NCBI GenBank assembly: GCA_938003955.1
Contig: CALKXE010000101.1
Coordinates: forward strand, 1-54,674
Reading direction: 5' to 3'
Source of the DNA: an uncultured Saprospiraceae bacterium
Lineage (GTDB): Bacteria; Bacteroidota; Bacteroidia; Chitinophagales; Saprospiraceae
Length of the DNA stretch: 54,674 nucleotides
Both the position numbers and the translations under genes were made by a program. A model generated the notes under the pieces. It was not told the origin of the DNA, made no database searches, and saw nothing but the letters and a program-made list of their open reading frames with translations. This document shows, in pieces, positions 1-8,251 of the stretch (position 1 is its first letter; every line of letters begins with the position of its first letter).

Positions 1-1
1 T

Positions 2-82
2 GGAAAACGAACTAAGCAGGAGTTTGTATTGGCAGTAGGGAATAAGGAAAGCTGCAATATGAATTTATTGTATGTGAAGTAA
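2..82 (+). CDS. C-terminal end of a gene cut by the window edge
   Basis: Reading from base 2 gives 26 codons without a stop, ending at TAA 80-82. The last residues are NMNLLYVK. The fragment is too short to assign a family. It is followed by about 750 bases without a gene, which fits a real gene end here, but an open frame of this length in AT-rich DNA could also arise by chance. Confidence 0.4.
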   Translation, partial: GKRTKQEFVLAVGNKESCNMNLLYVK

Positions 83-215
83 GAGCTTTCACTAAAAAAC
101 GAATCTAAATCTAATACAATAATAAGTGCAATAAAAGAGGAGTATGATTTACATCATAATTGCCAAAACTGTGTAAATCCTAACCAATAAACAAACTCTA
201 TTAACCCTTATCAAG

Positions 216-443
216 GTTCGGAATCGGTCCTTCAGACCTCTAATTTTATTTTCATATGGTAACGATGGCTTCCAGCCATCGCTTTGTGGACTCGCTCCTT
301 CAGGCCTTTTCGGTTTTAAATTTTATTATTTCTTAAAAGTAGCTGTGCTCAAAGCCCATAGGGCTGATCCCAATCAGCGATGTCCTTCAGCGCATCGATT
401 ATTAATTTTGCCTTTTTTTAAGCCTGAAGGGCTGATTCCGAAC
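216..443. repeat. Palindrome-rich intergenic block with inverted ends
   Basis: The block begins with GTTCGGAATCGG (216-227) and ends with CTGATTCCGAAC (432-443), which is the reverse complement of the start with one mismatch. Inside are a perfect 8-bp hairpin CGATGGCT/AGCCATCG (263-281) and a smaller one AGCCC/GGGCT (353-365). Variants of CCTTCAGGCC recur within it. The left part (217-306) is matched in inverted orientation at 13906-13997. This resembles non-coding repetitive palindromic elements; no transposase is present. Confidence 0.6.
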
Positions 444-532
444 ATCAACTAACATAAATACAGTGGGTTATGCATGTAAATTAATAGAGAAGATTTGGCT
501 TTATAACGAAAGGATTGGGTAAATAATCAAAG

Positions 533-603
533 GACTTCAGAGAAGCCCAACTATGTTAGAAAATCCAGATTAAATCCATGACGACTTCAGAGGAGTCGGA
601 CTA
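533..603. repeat. Two short direct repeats with hairpin
   Basis: A unit resembling GGACTTCAGAGAAGCCCAAC (about 533-552) recurs as CGACTTCAGAGGAGTCGGAC (about 579-598), each followed by ACTAT. The second copy folds as CGACT/AGTCG. They look like degenerate members of the palindromic repeats that occupy this region. Confidence 0.45.
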
Positions 604-764
604 TCATCTAAAACTAAACATAATTGAAAATCAATAATTAAATCAAATATCCATTCTTTCTACCCACACGATTCTTTAAAGAGCCAAAGATTTTATGATG
701 TTAATAAATACCTTTCTTCATAATTGAAAGTTTTACCTTTTTTTCAATGTGTGTAATACCAAAA

Positions 765-796
765 AATAGCCAAGCTCAATCAAGAGCTCAGCTATT
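765..796 (-). terminator. Rho-independent terminator of the DUF4252/T9SS gene
   Basis: On the minus strand the stem AATAGCTGAGCTC pairs with GAGCTTGGCTATT around a short loop and is followed by TTTTT. It lies about 35 nt past the stop codon of the minus-strand gene that ends at 830. Confidence 0.75.
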
Positions 797-829
797 CTGA
801 ATTAATATTTTTAACTATGTAAACAATAA

Positions 830-1594
830 TTATTCGATGATAATTACTTGCTTTTTCATCGTTACACTTTCTTTTTGAATTTCAATGAAGTAGTTTCCAG
901 CTGATAATTCACTCGTATTAAGTGATGTGCTTTTTGAGTCTGCGTTTATAGTTCTCACTTTGTTTCCGTTAGCACTATATAGAGTGATGTTACCTCCAAT
1001 CATACCTTCTGGTATATCTATTTTGAACTCTGAACCAGCAGATGTTGGATTAGGGTATACTTTCACTTCATTTGGCTTGAATTCACTGATTCTCTTAAGA
1101 GGTGCGAGTGCATCGTTATCCATTTTTCCTACGAATTCGGCAATCTTGTTTAGATCCATTTCACCAACAAGAGATAGTGCAATGAATTCTCCATCTACAA
1201 CTCCAAGACCAACTATTTCGAATACTACATCGTTCTCTTCGTCAACGAACAAAGCAAATTTAGTTCCTTCATCTCTTACTCTCATAAGTTCATCATAGTC
1301 TGAACCAATACTCTTCATTCCTTTTTTAAATTCGTTTTGAGCAACATCTTTATTCGGTACTTTGATAAGTGAAAATGATTCTATTTTAGAAGCAAATTCT
1401 GAGAGTTCTTTCACTTCTTCATCATCAACTCCACTTCCAATCGTGGCTGCAAAATCAAACATTTTACCAGATACAAATACATGAGTTACTTCATCTTGGT
1501 CAAGATACTGTGAGTACTCTCTTTCGATAATACCTTGTGCAAAAGCTGCAGTTGAAAATAATGTTAAAACGAAAGCATAAATTAAATTTTTCAT
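830..1594 (-). CDS. Secreted DUF4252-type protein with T9SS sorting domain
   Basis: This 254-residue protein starts with a clear signal peptide (MKNLIYAFVLTLFSTAAFAQ). Residues about 25-165 are acidic and resemble the DUF4252 family, which is widespread in Bacteroidota and has no established biochemical role; the segment ending in the VGEMDLNKIAEFVG region is typical. From about residue 175 the protein carries a type A T9SS sorting domain: VYPNPTSAG, then a Gly/Ser-rich beta-sandwich, LSAGNYFIEI, and a KKQVIIIE end. It is therefore probably exported, moved through T9SS and attached to the surface or released. DUF4252 proteins without a sorting domain are usually lipoproteins, so the T9SS tail is a notable variation. 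The gene stands alone with its own terminator. Confidence 0.8.
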   Translation of the reverse strand: MKNLIYAFVLTLFSTAAFAQGIIEREYSQYLDQDEVTHVFVSGKMFDFAATIGSGVDDEEVKELSEFASKIESFSLIKVPNKDVAQNEFKKGMKSIGSDYDELMRVRDEGTKFALFVDEENDVVFEIVGLGVVDGEFIALSLVGEMDLNKIAEFVGKMDNDALAPLKRISEFKPNEVKVYPNPTSAGSEFKIDIPEGMIGGNITLYSANGNKVRTINADSKSTSLNTSELSAGNYFIEIQKESVTMKKQVIIIE

Positions 1595-1941
1595 ATGGGT
1601 AATTTAGATTGTTAATAATATCGTAGTGTGCGTTTTCGATATATAACCAGTTGACGGGCACTCTTAAAAGAATGTTACATCTAGGTTAAGAAAAAGTTAG
1701 AGCTTGTCGACGAATGGAACTTAATAATCTACCAATTGATGTATTTTAAAGGCAGGGTTATAGATATTATTTTTTAAGATTCAGTTTTGAATTATAACAT
1801 TGCAATAGGATTTGCCATGCGCCATGCAGTAACCGCTATTGTCTATTTATTTCAAGAAAAGTAAGATTATGTTAGAATAGATGATAACCAATCTCGGTCA
1901 AAGATGGATAGGAGAAAAATAACTGGACAACTTAGATAATA
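1595..1941. other. Intergenic, nothing recognised
   Basis: This stretch lies between two minus-strand genes. It should hold the promoter of the DUF4252/T9SS gene and the 3' end of the TonB-receptor transcript. I see no repeat, RNA gene or strong terminator in it. Confidence 0.5.
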
Positions 1942-4617
1942 TTAAAAATCAACCTTCAATCCCAAGTTAATAGTCCTGTTTAATAGGTTTGTCTCTGTTC
2001 CCAAAATAGTATTCACGGGTATTTGGTTCGGTTCCACTTGGGTAGATGTGGATACAGATTGGAGGTACTTCACATTACTCGTATTCAATAAATTGAAAAC
2101 AGATAATGAAAGACTAGTGTTTAAAGATCCAACCGTGAAATTATAAGCGGCACTAATATCAATCCTATGATATGGTCTTAGACGATTTCTAGTTGAATTA
2201 GGATCTGTATCTTGGATCTGACCTCCAGGTCCTATTTTTGTTATGTCTGTATATGGCAATCCACTAGCAAATATGGCATTTAGTCCCCACGTCAGTTTTC
2301 CAGTAGTGAGCCTATTAATCCATTTGAGCTGATGTAGTCGGTCGTTCTCTGAAGGATATAGTGTATTTTTGAATATCGCTTCAAATTGTTGTCTCGAACT
2401 ACTCAATGTATATGATAAGTAAGTATCGTAATTACGATAGCCAGACCCTATGATAAGATCCATTCCTCTGGTTAATCCATCCCCAATAAAAAGCGAATAT
2501 TCTCTTTCTTGTTCTCCTGAGTTACTTGGGCTAGATGGTGTTGGTACTGCATATTCCAGTACGCCAGTTTTGTTTTTTTGATAAAACTCTATGTCTAAAT
2601 TGACATAGCCAAGCTTTATTGTTGACCCAAACATAATGTTAGAGGAAGTAAGTATGGGGATTCTATTAGTGCCAGCTGCGACCCACAGTTGCATCGGTTG
2701 ATTCCTGTAGTCGTAGTCTAATTGTCTAATAATTTGCTGCTCAAGTGCATAAGCGGATTTAAAACTTATTTTTTCTGAGAGATTATAATTTGCTGCGATC
2801 CTTGGAGAGAGTTGCACTTCTTTAATATTAGAATAGTAGATAGCTCTAAGGCCCGCATTGATCTTTAGTTTCTGACCTAATTGGCGTTCATAACCGCCAT
2901 AGCCGCCTAGTTCTAAGAATGATTCTTCACCTTGGAATCTTGCTTTTTCGTTCTCTTGAAATGCATAATCAATATTATGATGTGTAGATGTAAGTCCTAA
3001 CTTTATAGATTGGTTTTTTAGACGATATTCAAAATAACTATCAACACCTATATCACTCATCTCATTTTCTTGCTTTGCATTGAGTTCTGACAAAGAAGGA
3101 ATATTAATAGGTGGTGGAGGTAAACCTTCTTTGTATTTTTTATCAAGAGTAAGATCATTGTTTTGATCGTTTTTATAATGAGAATAAAAAGATCTTGTGT
3201 TCCATGTAAGTCGTTTGCTTAATTTGGATTCCCATATAATACTTGATGCCGTCGTTGACCATGATTGTTCTTCTAAGGCATCTAGTTTGATCTGGTTATT
3301 TTGATCATCAGAAACCTCAATTTTATAATTGTTGTCTAAATTATCGGCACTTCTGAAAAAATTAAATTGCAGTGTATTAAACTTGGATACCCATTGATAC
3401 TTCGCATTTACATCATAGAATTTAAATGATGGATTACTATTTTGATTTTTTGGTTTGTCTTTGAACGTGTTTACCTGTTGATCATTTCGTTCGGCTGTGT
3501 TTGTCGTATTGAATTGTTTGTTGCTCACATCAGTAATAGTCGATCTGCCAGCTATAGATAGATTACTCTGAGAACTCAGGGGAATCTTCAGTAGTCCAGA
3601 AGCTGTAAGGAAGTCAATATTAGCTGTCGCTGTTGTTTTAACTGGATGTTTACTATCACTGAATAATTCGACTAATCCAGCGGTTTTACCTCCATATTGT
3701 AGTGGATATGTGTTTTTGTATAGATTGACAGAATCGATGTATGATGTGTTAACGCCACTAAAAATCCCGTAGTAATGACTGGCGCTATATATAGGCATAC
3801 CGTCTAGAACCATCAAAGTTTCCTCACTGTTACTGCCTCTGATTTTGATTTCTGCTGAGTTGTCATCGTGTGCGGAAACACCAGGCATTAATTGTAATTG
3901 TCGACCAATATCATTTCCCATTACTCCTGACGTGTTGCTTGAGATTTGACTATTATTTAACGTGAGGCTATTACCTGAATTACCTATTTTGATTGGCTTC
4001 TCTTTGTTTACAATTGTGATCTCTTCCATTGCATACTGGCTTTCGCTTAATGGGATAATGAGATATGATTCTTGAATCTCTGAGATTTTATATTCTGTAG
4101 ATTCGAAACCAATGTATTGTATAGTCAGGATATCATTTAAGTTTTGTTCCGGAATTTCGATATCAAATCTTCCTTGACTATCTGTATATGTCCCGATAGT
4201 AGTGTTATTTATGCTAACAGTTGCGTAATCTAGATCAGCAGATGATACTGAATTGGTTACTTTACCGCGTAAGTGCATTGTCTTTTTATAGGCACTATTT
4301 TTAGTCTCTGCGTAGGACTTAGATTTTCTAACAAGGACATTATTTTCTATTATTTTATATTCCATGTCAAAATCATCGAGCAGATATTCTAGAACATCAA
4401 CTATCGATTTATCTTGAAAATCAACACCCATTTTTTTACTGCCAATTGACTTAGTTGCGTAGGAAAATTTAATTCCATACTGATCTTCTAGATCTGAAAA
4501 GATTTCATCAAGACTAGCTTCTTGTTTTGAATATGTGATTAATAGATCATTTGTAGCTGTTTGTGCATTTGCAAACGCTGTAATTAATATGAAAATGAAA
4601 ATAATGTTTTTCCGCAT
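1942..4617 (-). CDS. TonB-dependent receptor with STN signalling domain (FecA-like)
   Basis: This 891-residue outer-membrane receptor has a signal peptide (ending ITAFANAQ). It is followed by an STN domain at about 25-95 (SLDEIFSDLEDQYGIKF, VDVLEYLL, YKIIENNVLVRK), a carboxypeptidase-regulatory-like beta-sandwich at about 110-195, a plug at about 210-320 (GRQLQLMPGVSAHDD, IKIRGSNSEETLMVLDGMPI), and a beta-barrel ending in the aromatic residue of NLGLKVDF. STN domains contact FecR-type anti-sigma factors. The FecR gene lies just upstream (28-nt gap) on the same strand with an ECF sigma factor further up, so this receptor probably both imports a ligand and signals its presence. The substrate is unknown; no SusD partner is nearby, so a siderophore or other small ligand is more likely than a glycan. 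Confidence 0.9.
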   Translation of the reverse strand: MRKNIIFIFILITAFANAQTATNDLLITYSKQEASLDEIFSDLEDQYGIKFSYATKSIGSKKMGVDFQDKSIVDVLEYLLDDFDMEYKIIENNVLVRKSKSYAETKNSAYKKTMHLRGKVTNSVSSADLDYATVSINNTTIGTYTDSQGRFDIEIPEQNLNDILTIQYIGFESTEYKISEIQESYLIIPLSESQYAMEEITIVNKEKPIKIGNSGNSLTLNNSQISSNTSGVMGNDIGRQLQLMPGVSAHDDNSAEIKIRGSNSEETLMVLDGMPIYSASHYYGIFSGVNTSYIDSVNLYKNTYPLQYGGKTAGLVELFSDSKHPVKTTATANIDFLTASGLLKIPLSSQSNLSIAGRSTITDVSNKQFNTTNTAERNDQQVNTFKDKPKNQNSNPSFKFYDVNAKYQWVSKFNTLQFNFFRSADNLDNNYKIEVSDDQNNQIKLDALEEQSWSTTASSIIWESKLSKRLTWNTRSFYSHYKNDQNNDLTLDKKYKEGLPPPPINIPSLSELNAKQENEMSDIGVDSYFEYRLKNQSIKLGLTSTHHNIDYAFQENEKARFQGEESFLELGGYGGYERQLGQKLKINAGLRAIYYSNIKEVQLSPRIAANYNLSEKISFKSAYALEQQIIRQLDYDYRNQPMQLWVAAGTNRIPILTSSNIMFGSTIKLGYVNLDIEFYQKNKTGVLEYAVPTPSSPSNSGEQEREYSLFIGDGLTRGMDLIIGSGYRNYDTYLSYTLSSSRQQFEAIFKNTLYPSENDRLHQLKWINRLTTGKLTWGLNAIFASGLPYTDITKIGPGGQIQDTDPNSTRNRLRPYHRIDISAAYNFTVGSLNTSLSLSVFNLLNTSNVKYLQSVSTSTQVEPNQIPVNTILGTETNLLNRTINLGLKVDF

Positions 4618-4645
4618 ACCTACTCTCTATAGAATTGAATCTAAC

Positions 4646-5632
4646 TTATTCCTTTGTAACCCTTACATTTTTTTCATCAATAGTAAACTTCAATCCAATA
4701 GGCCACAATACTTTGGACAACGAACTATTTATATCACCTTTCTTGAAAGCACCTGTGTATTTTTCTGAAATTAAATTTTCATCAACAGCTATTTTAATAT
4801 CATACAGCCTTTCTAGATCTCCAATTACATTCGATAGCGATTCATTGTCGTAGGAGTAGCTTCCATTTCTCCAATTACTCCTGTCTGCCACTTCAATACC
4901 CTTATCAACGAATGTATGATTTTGTTTTACGATACTCACCGATTGATATGGGGTGAGTATTGTCTTTTTCTGTGAATTTGAAACAGCAACTTTACCAGTT
5001 TTACAGATAACGTTTAATGCTTTGTTTCGAGTATTTACATTGAAGCTTGTTCCCAGTACTTGTATATTTCCTTGATCAGTTTCAACTGTAAATTTTGATC
5101 CTTTTTGTACCGAAAAGAAAGCTTCTCCATTGAGTGAAACAAAACGGTTTTCATTCCATGATTCAGTATCGTACTCTAATTTAGAGTCAGCATTCATTTG
5201 GACAGTTGAGCCATCTGGAAGGCTTACTGTTTTTATCATCGCATATGAAGTGACTACACTTGTATCATATCCAGAACCAAGATTTATCATTAACAATACC
5301 AAGACGACCGCAGCGACAGCACCATATGATATCAATTTGAATATAGAGGTTTTTTTAGCGGGTTTCGCATTGTTTGTATTCACATCAGATCCTATATTCT
5401 CTTTTATCTTTGACCAAACTTTGTCTTCAGTCATTTGAGAAACAGGCTCTTGCTTAAATTGTATACCTAAAACTATCTTTTTAGCTGTCTGTAAATCTGA
5501 GGTTTTATCAGTATTGGTTGCCATCCAAGTATCCCAATCTACGTCACCTTCTCGAGAATTACTCTTAGCCCACCTAATGAATGAATCATCATCAGCTAGT
5601 TCGATAGGTGTATATTGTAAATATTTATCCAT
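4646..5632 (-). CDS. FecR-family anti-sigma factor
   Basis: This 328-residue inner-membrane signalling protein has a cytoplasmic part (1-103) expected to bind the ECF sigma factor, one membrane helix (about 105-123, ISYGAVAAVVLVLLMINLG), a periplasmic FecR domain (about 128-225: VSLPDGSTVQMNADSKLEYD, LNGEAFFSVQKG, VLGTSFNVNTR) and a C-terminal DUF4974 domain (about 255-327) ending ENVRVTKE. In FecIRA-type systems the periplasmic part senses the STN domain of the loaded receptor and releases or activates the sigma factor. Gene order on the minus strand is sigma, HExxH lipoprotein, FecR, receptor. The lipoprotein gene between sigma and FecR breaks the usual direct pairing. Confidence 0.92.
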   Translation of the reverse strand: MDKYLQYTPIELADDDSFIRWAKSNSREGDVDWDTWMATNTDKTSDLQTAKKIVLGIQFKQEPVSQMTEDKVWSKIKENIGSDVNTNNAKPAKKTSIFKLISYGAVAAVVLVLLMINLGSGYDTSVVTSYAMIKTVSLPDGSTVQMNADSKLEYDTESWNENRFVSLNGEAFFSVQKGSKFTVETDQGNIQVLGTSFNVNTRNKALNVICKTGKVAVSNSQKKTILTPYQSVSIVKQNHTFVDKGIEVADRSNWRNGSYSYDNESLSNVIGDLERLYDIKIAVDENLISEKYTGAFKKGDINSSLSKVLWPIGLKFTIDEKNVRVTKE

Positions 5633-5761
5633 GTCTAATATTTTATCTGAAAAGGGTTAGACCAATTTTGTTTGAACATATCACTTTGTGTTTTGGTGTA
5701 ATATCGATTTATATTGAATTAAGCATATGGAATATGCGATCAATTCAAATGTCGTCGTTTA

Positions 5762-6229
5762 TTAATTAATAAAAAGCTCGTTTAATAATTGCGTTCTATT
5801 TTCATTACTGTATTCACTTTTACATCCATTAGTCCCGCTTTGCATTATGCTTATACAGTTTCCATTTTCATCTTTGTTATCATTGTGTTCTCTTTTTAAG
5901 ATGCAATGACCAAGTTCATGAAAAACTAAATATTCTCTTTCTTCATCAGAGATTCTATTCCAATATTGTTCATCAACGATTACTTGTTGCGAACCATCAG
6001 AGTAGGATTTGCACTGACCGAGAGTACCGATCGTTTCTATATTTTGAATATAACCACTAATGTCAAGAGTTGAGATATCTAAATCTATTCCATGAGCTGC
6101 TGCTTCATTTTCGAAATTAGAGAAGTGTGCTTGTAATTCTCCTTCGATTACTTGGGTGTTATCTTTATTACAACCCATCAAACATAGATTTGTAACTAGG
6201 ACAAACATTATATATTTTAGCTTTAGCAT
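5762..6229 (-). CDS. Small lipoprotein with metzincin-like HExxH site
   Basis: This 155-residue lipoprotein (lipobox LMGC, Cys20) carries a zinc-protease-like site: H104-E-L-G-H108, then H115 and a Met-turn-like SIMQSG (Met129). In classical metzincins the third ligand lies in HExxHxxGxxH; here the candidate third His is one residue further on and the Gly is absent, so this is a metzincin-like but non-canonical site. Cys73, Cys107, Cys125 and Cys136 could form disulfides. It would sit on the periplasmic or outer face of the envelope. The gene lies between the ECF sigma gene (about 300 nt upstream) and fecR (129 nt downstream), all on the same strand. A role in the signalling pathway is possible but is inferred from position only. 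Confidence 0.75.
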   Translation of the reverse strand: MLKLKYIMFVLVTNLCLMGCNKDNTQVIEGELQAHFSNFENEAAAHGIDLDISTLDISGYIQNIETIGTLGQCKSYSDGSQQVIVDEQYWNRISDEEREYLVFHELGHCILKREHNDNKDENGNCISIMQSGTNGCKSEYSNENRTQLLNELFIN

Positions 6230-6528
6230 ACTTTCAGTTTATTAAAGTTCAATTCACAATAATATCCTTTGCGAAACTGTTCTAATCGCTTAATCGTCAA
6301 AATGCTGTTATTTGTATTCTTGTTTCAGTCAACATTATAAAGCGATTCTTCAATTCATGCGATTTTGCGGTTAAGCAAAAAGAAAAGGAGCGCCATTATA
6401 TCTAGTTGAGAAATGACTTTCATTCATTTAGATTCTTCAGTTAAGAGAGGATCTTGAAAGCTCCTGTTTATTACTTAAGTATACTTATTGCCTTTGTACT
6501 CACTTTTGATGTACAAATTTTATTTTAT
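6230..6528. other. Intergenic between sigma factor and lipoprotein genes
   Basis: There is no coding frame. A distant inverted pair, AGGAGC near 6389 and GCTCCT near 6460, could form a long, weak stem after the sigma gene. No T-rich terminator is clear, and a promoter for the lipoprotein gene presumably lies here. Confidence 0.4.
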
Positions 6529-7107
6529 TTAGTTTTTAAGTTTATCAGCTACGAATAGCATTATAAGGAGTGTCAAAGAAATGTGCTTTGATAATTTAGT
6601 TATAGCACGTGAAACCAAGTTTCTTGCGGACTGATAATTGAGGTCCATGATCTGGGAGATCTCATCATAGTCCATTTCTGAGTAATACTTAAGGTAGAGT
6701 ATTTCCTTTTGCCGATCACTCAATTGGGAGAAGGCATGTTTTAGTTTATTCTTCTGCTCAGTGTCTGTCTCACTATTAATCAATATCTGATCTATTGAGA
6801 GTTCCGCTTCAAAATATGATTCTTCTAATTCTGTATCTGTTGATTTTCTGATTTTTTTCACAGAATGGAATATCTTTCTTTTAAGAGATATCAGTAGGTA
6901 GGGTTTGATAGCATTTGTCTCTGATAGCTTTTCTCTTCGGTTCCATAACTCTACAAACAGCTCTTGGATGCAATCTTCTACATTGTTCTCATCCTTGGAG
7001 AATCTTTTGCCATAGCTATATAGTTCTGAAAAGTAGGTTCTATATATCTGTTCTAGTGCCTTGCTGTCACCATTTTTAAGATTGTTCCATAAAATTTTAT
7101 CAGACAT
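6529..7107 (-). CDS. ECF sigma factor, FecI-type
   Basis: This extracytoplasmic-function sigma factor is 192 residues from the chosen start. Region 2 is visible at YRTYFSELYSYGKRF and VEDCIQELFVELW, and region 4 at LSDRQKEILYLKYYSEMDYDEISQIM with NYQSARNLVSRAI. I chose the ATG at 7107 over the upstream ATG at 7152 because AAGGA lies 7 nt before it and alignment-like similarity to ECF factors begins at SDKILWNNLKNGD. A short hydrophobic tail (ISLTLLIMLFVADKLKN) follows region 4. It probably directs transcription of the receptor operon under control of the FecR protein encoded downstream. It is divergent from the lipoprotein gene at 7290, with about 180 nt of shared regulatory space. Confidence 0.9.
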   Translation of the reverse strand: MSDKILWNNLKNGDSKALEQIYRTYFSELYSYGKRFSKDENNVEDCIQELFVELWNRREKLSETNAIKPYLLISLKRKIFHSVKKIRKSTDTELEESYFEAELSIDQILINSETDTEQKNKLKHAFSQLSDRQKEILYLKYYSEMDYDEISQIMDLNYQSARNLVSRAITKLSKHISLTLLIMLFVADKLKN

Positions 7108-7289
7108 AAATTTCCTTATGATCCCTTTATTTACAGGGGGATTAGCCGTCAAAGATATTTTAATTGTTGATCGAATTAAATTTTATTTCAATTTAAATGA
7201 GTACAAAAACGGTAAGGGCTACTTATATCCATGTACAAACGATCGAAATGATTGTGAAATAAATTTATCACATTTTAAAATTATACGTT

Positions 7290-7970
7290 ATGATGATTCA
7301 AATTAAAAATCTAAGAAATTTTGGCTTCGCAGTTTTAGCAATGCTTGCATTCTCTTTTACATCTTGTAATAAGGATGTGGAGTTAATAGATGTAGAAAGT
7401 TTAACAGACAGTAGTATAGAAAGACTACAAGCGGGTGTTGTTGGCAAATCAGCTTGCCTAGAGTTTATTTTTCCAGTATCAATACAATTTGTAGATGAAT
7501 CCACTGCAGAAATTACAGACTATGAAAACCTACACGAGACGATTGTAACTTGGTTTACAGAAAATGAAGTAGAGAAAAGTAAGGCAAACAGACCTCAATT
7601 GATTTTTCCAATTCAGGTACTAAACCAAGAAGGAGAGATCGTAGATGTAGCATCACAAGAAGCACTAAAAGAGCTGAAAAAAGAATGTCCAAAGCAAGGG
7701 AAATGTAAAGGGAAAAACGGCAAAGGATTTAAATGTTTTTCACTAGTGTTTCCAGTATCAATTACTATCGATGGTGTAGATACTGCATTCGATGATAGAA
7801 TGACCTTGAAAGCTGCAGTGAAAGCATATAAGGAAGAAGCTGGTGACGAAGCTGAAAGACCGACTATAGTATTTCCAGTAACAGTAGAGTACGATGATGA
7901 AACACAAGTTGTTGTAAATAGCACAGAAGAACTTCAGGCGCTAAAAGACGATTGTAAAGAAGAAGGATAA
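7290..7970 (+). CDS. Lipoprotein with two internal Cys-bounded repeats
   Basis: This 226-residue lipoprotein (lipobox FTSC, Cys26) contains two homologous modules at about 56-131 and 147-222. Each opens with Cys and a FPVSI strand (CLEFIFPVSIQF; CFSLVFPVSITI), has a central acidic helix, then RPQLIFPIQV or RPTIVFPVTV, and closes with an EALKELKKEC or EELQALKDDC helix. The linker is Lys/Gly-rich (CPKQGKCKGKNGKGFKC). Such paired-Cys modules look like a small extracytoplasmic fold. I know no function. It is transcribed divergently from the ECF sigma gene and about 280 nt ahead of the haloperoxidase. Its high acidity and position suggest a surface-exposed accessory protein. Confidence 0.7.
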   Translation: MMIQIKNLRNFGFAVLAMLAFSFTSCNKDVELIDVESLTDSSIERLQAGVVGKSACLEFIFPVSIQFVDESTAEITDYENLHETIVTWFTENEVEKSKANRPQLIFPIQVLNQEGEIVDVASQEALKELKKECPKQGKCKGKNGKGFKCFSLVFPVSITIDGVDTAFDDRMTLKAAVKAYKEEAGDEAERPTIVFPVTVEYDDETQVVVNSTEELQALKDDCKEEG

Positions 7971-8049
7971 ATAAATTTGTAGCGAAACATTAAGTATTCG
8001 TATTGCATAAAGCGATTAGATTACATGAGAATATAATTTCAGTTTGTTA

Positions 8050-8069
8050 CTTACCTGGTCCATGGTAAG
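8050..8069 (+). other. Small hairpin after the two-repeat lipoprotein gene
   Basis: CTTACC pairs with GGTAAG around an 8-nt loop about 80 nt past the lipoprotein stop. No T-run follows, so it is not a clear terminator. The rest of 7971-8251 shows nothing recognisable. Confidence 0.35.
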
Positions 8070-8251
8070 GTAAGTGGCAATCTGAATTTACATCAGGATA
8101 GATTCAACAATTACAGTCAATTCCGCAGAGTTTTCTCAGTTCAACTACTCAAAGGTGTCAATCATTGAGGTTGGATAATTATAAACCATATCGATTCTGT
8201 ACTTATGAATTAGAGAAGGTATTTCTAACTAATTAATAAAAATAATAAAAG

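Larger units (their letters stand above)
83..829. other. Gene-free intergenic stretch with palindromic elements
   Basis: No convincing coding frame is seen on either strand. The stretch holds a palindrome-rich block at 216-443, two copies of a short GACTTCAGAG-type unit at about 533-603, and the terminator of the minus-strand gene at 765-796. The remainder is plain AT-rich sequence. Confidence 0.6.
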
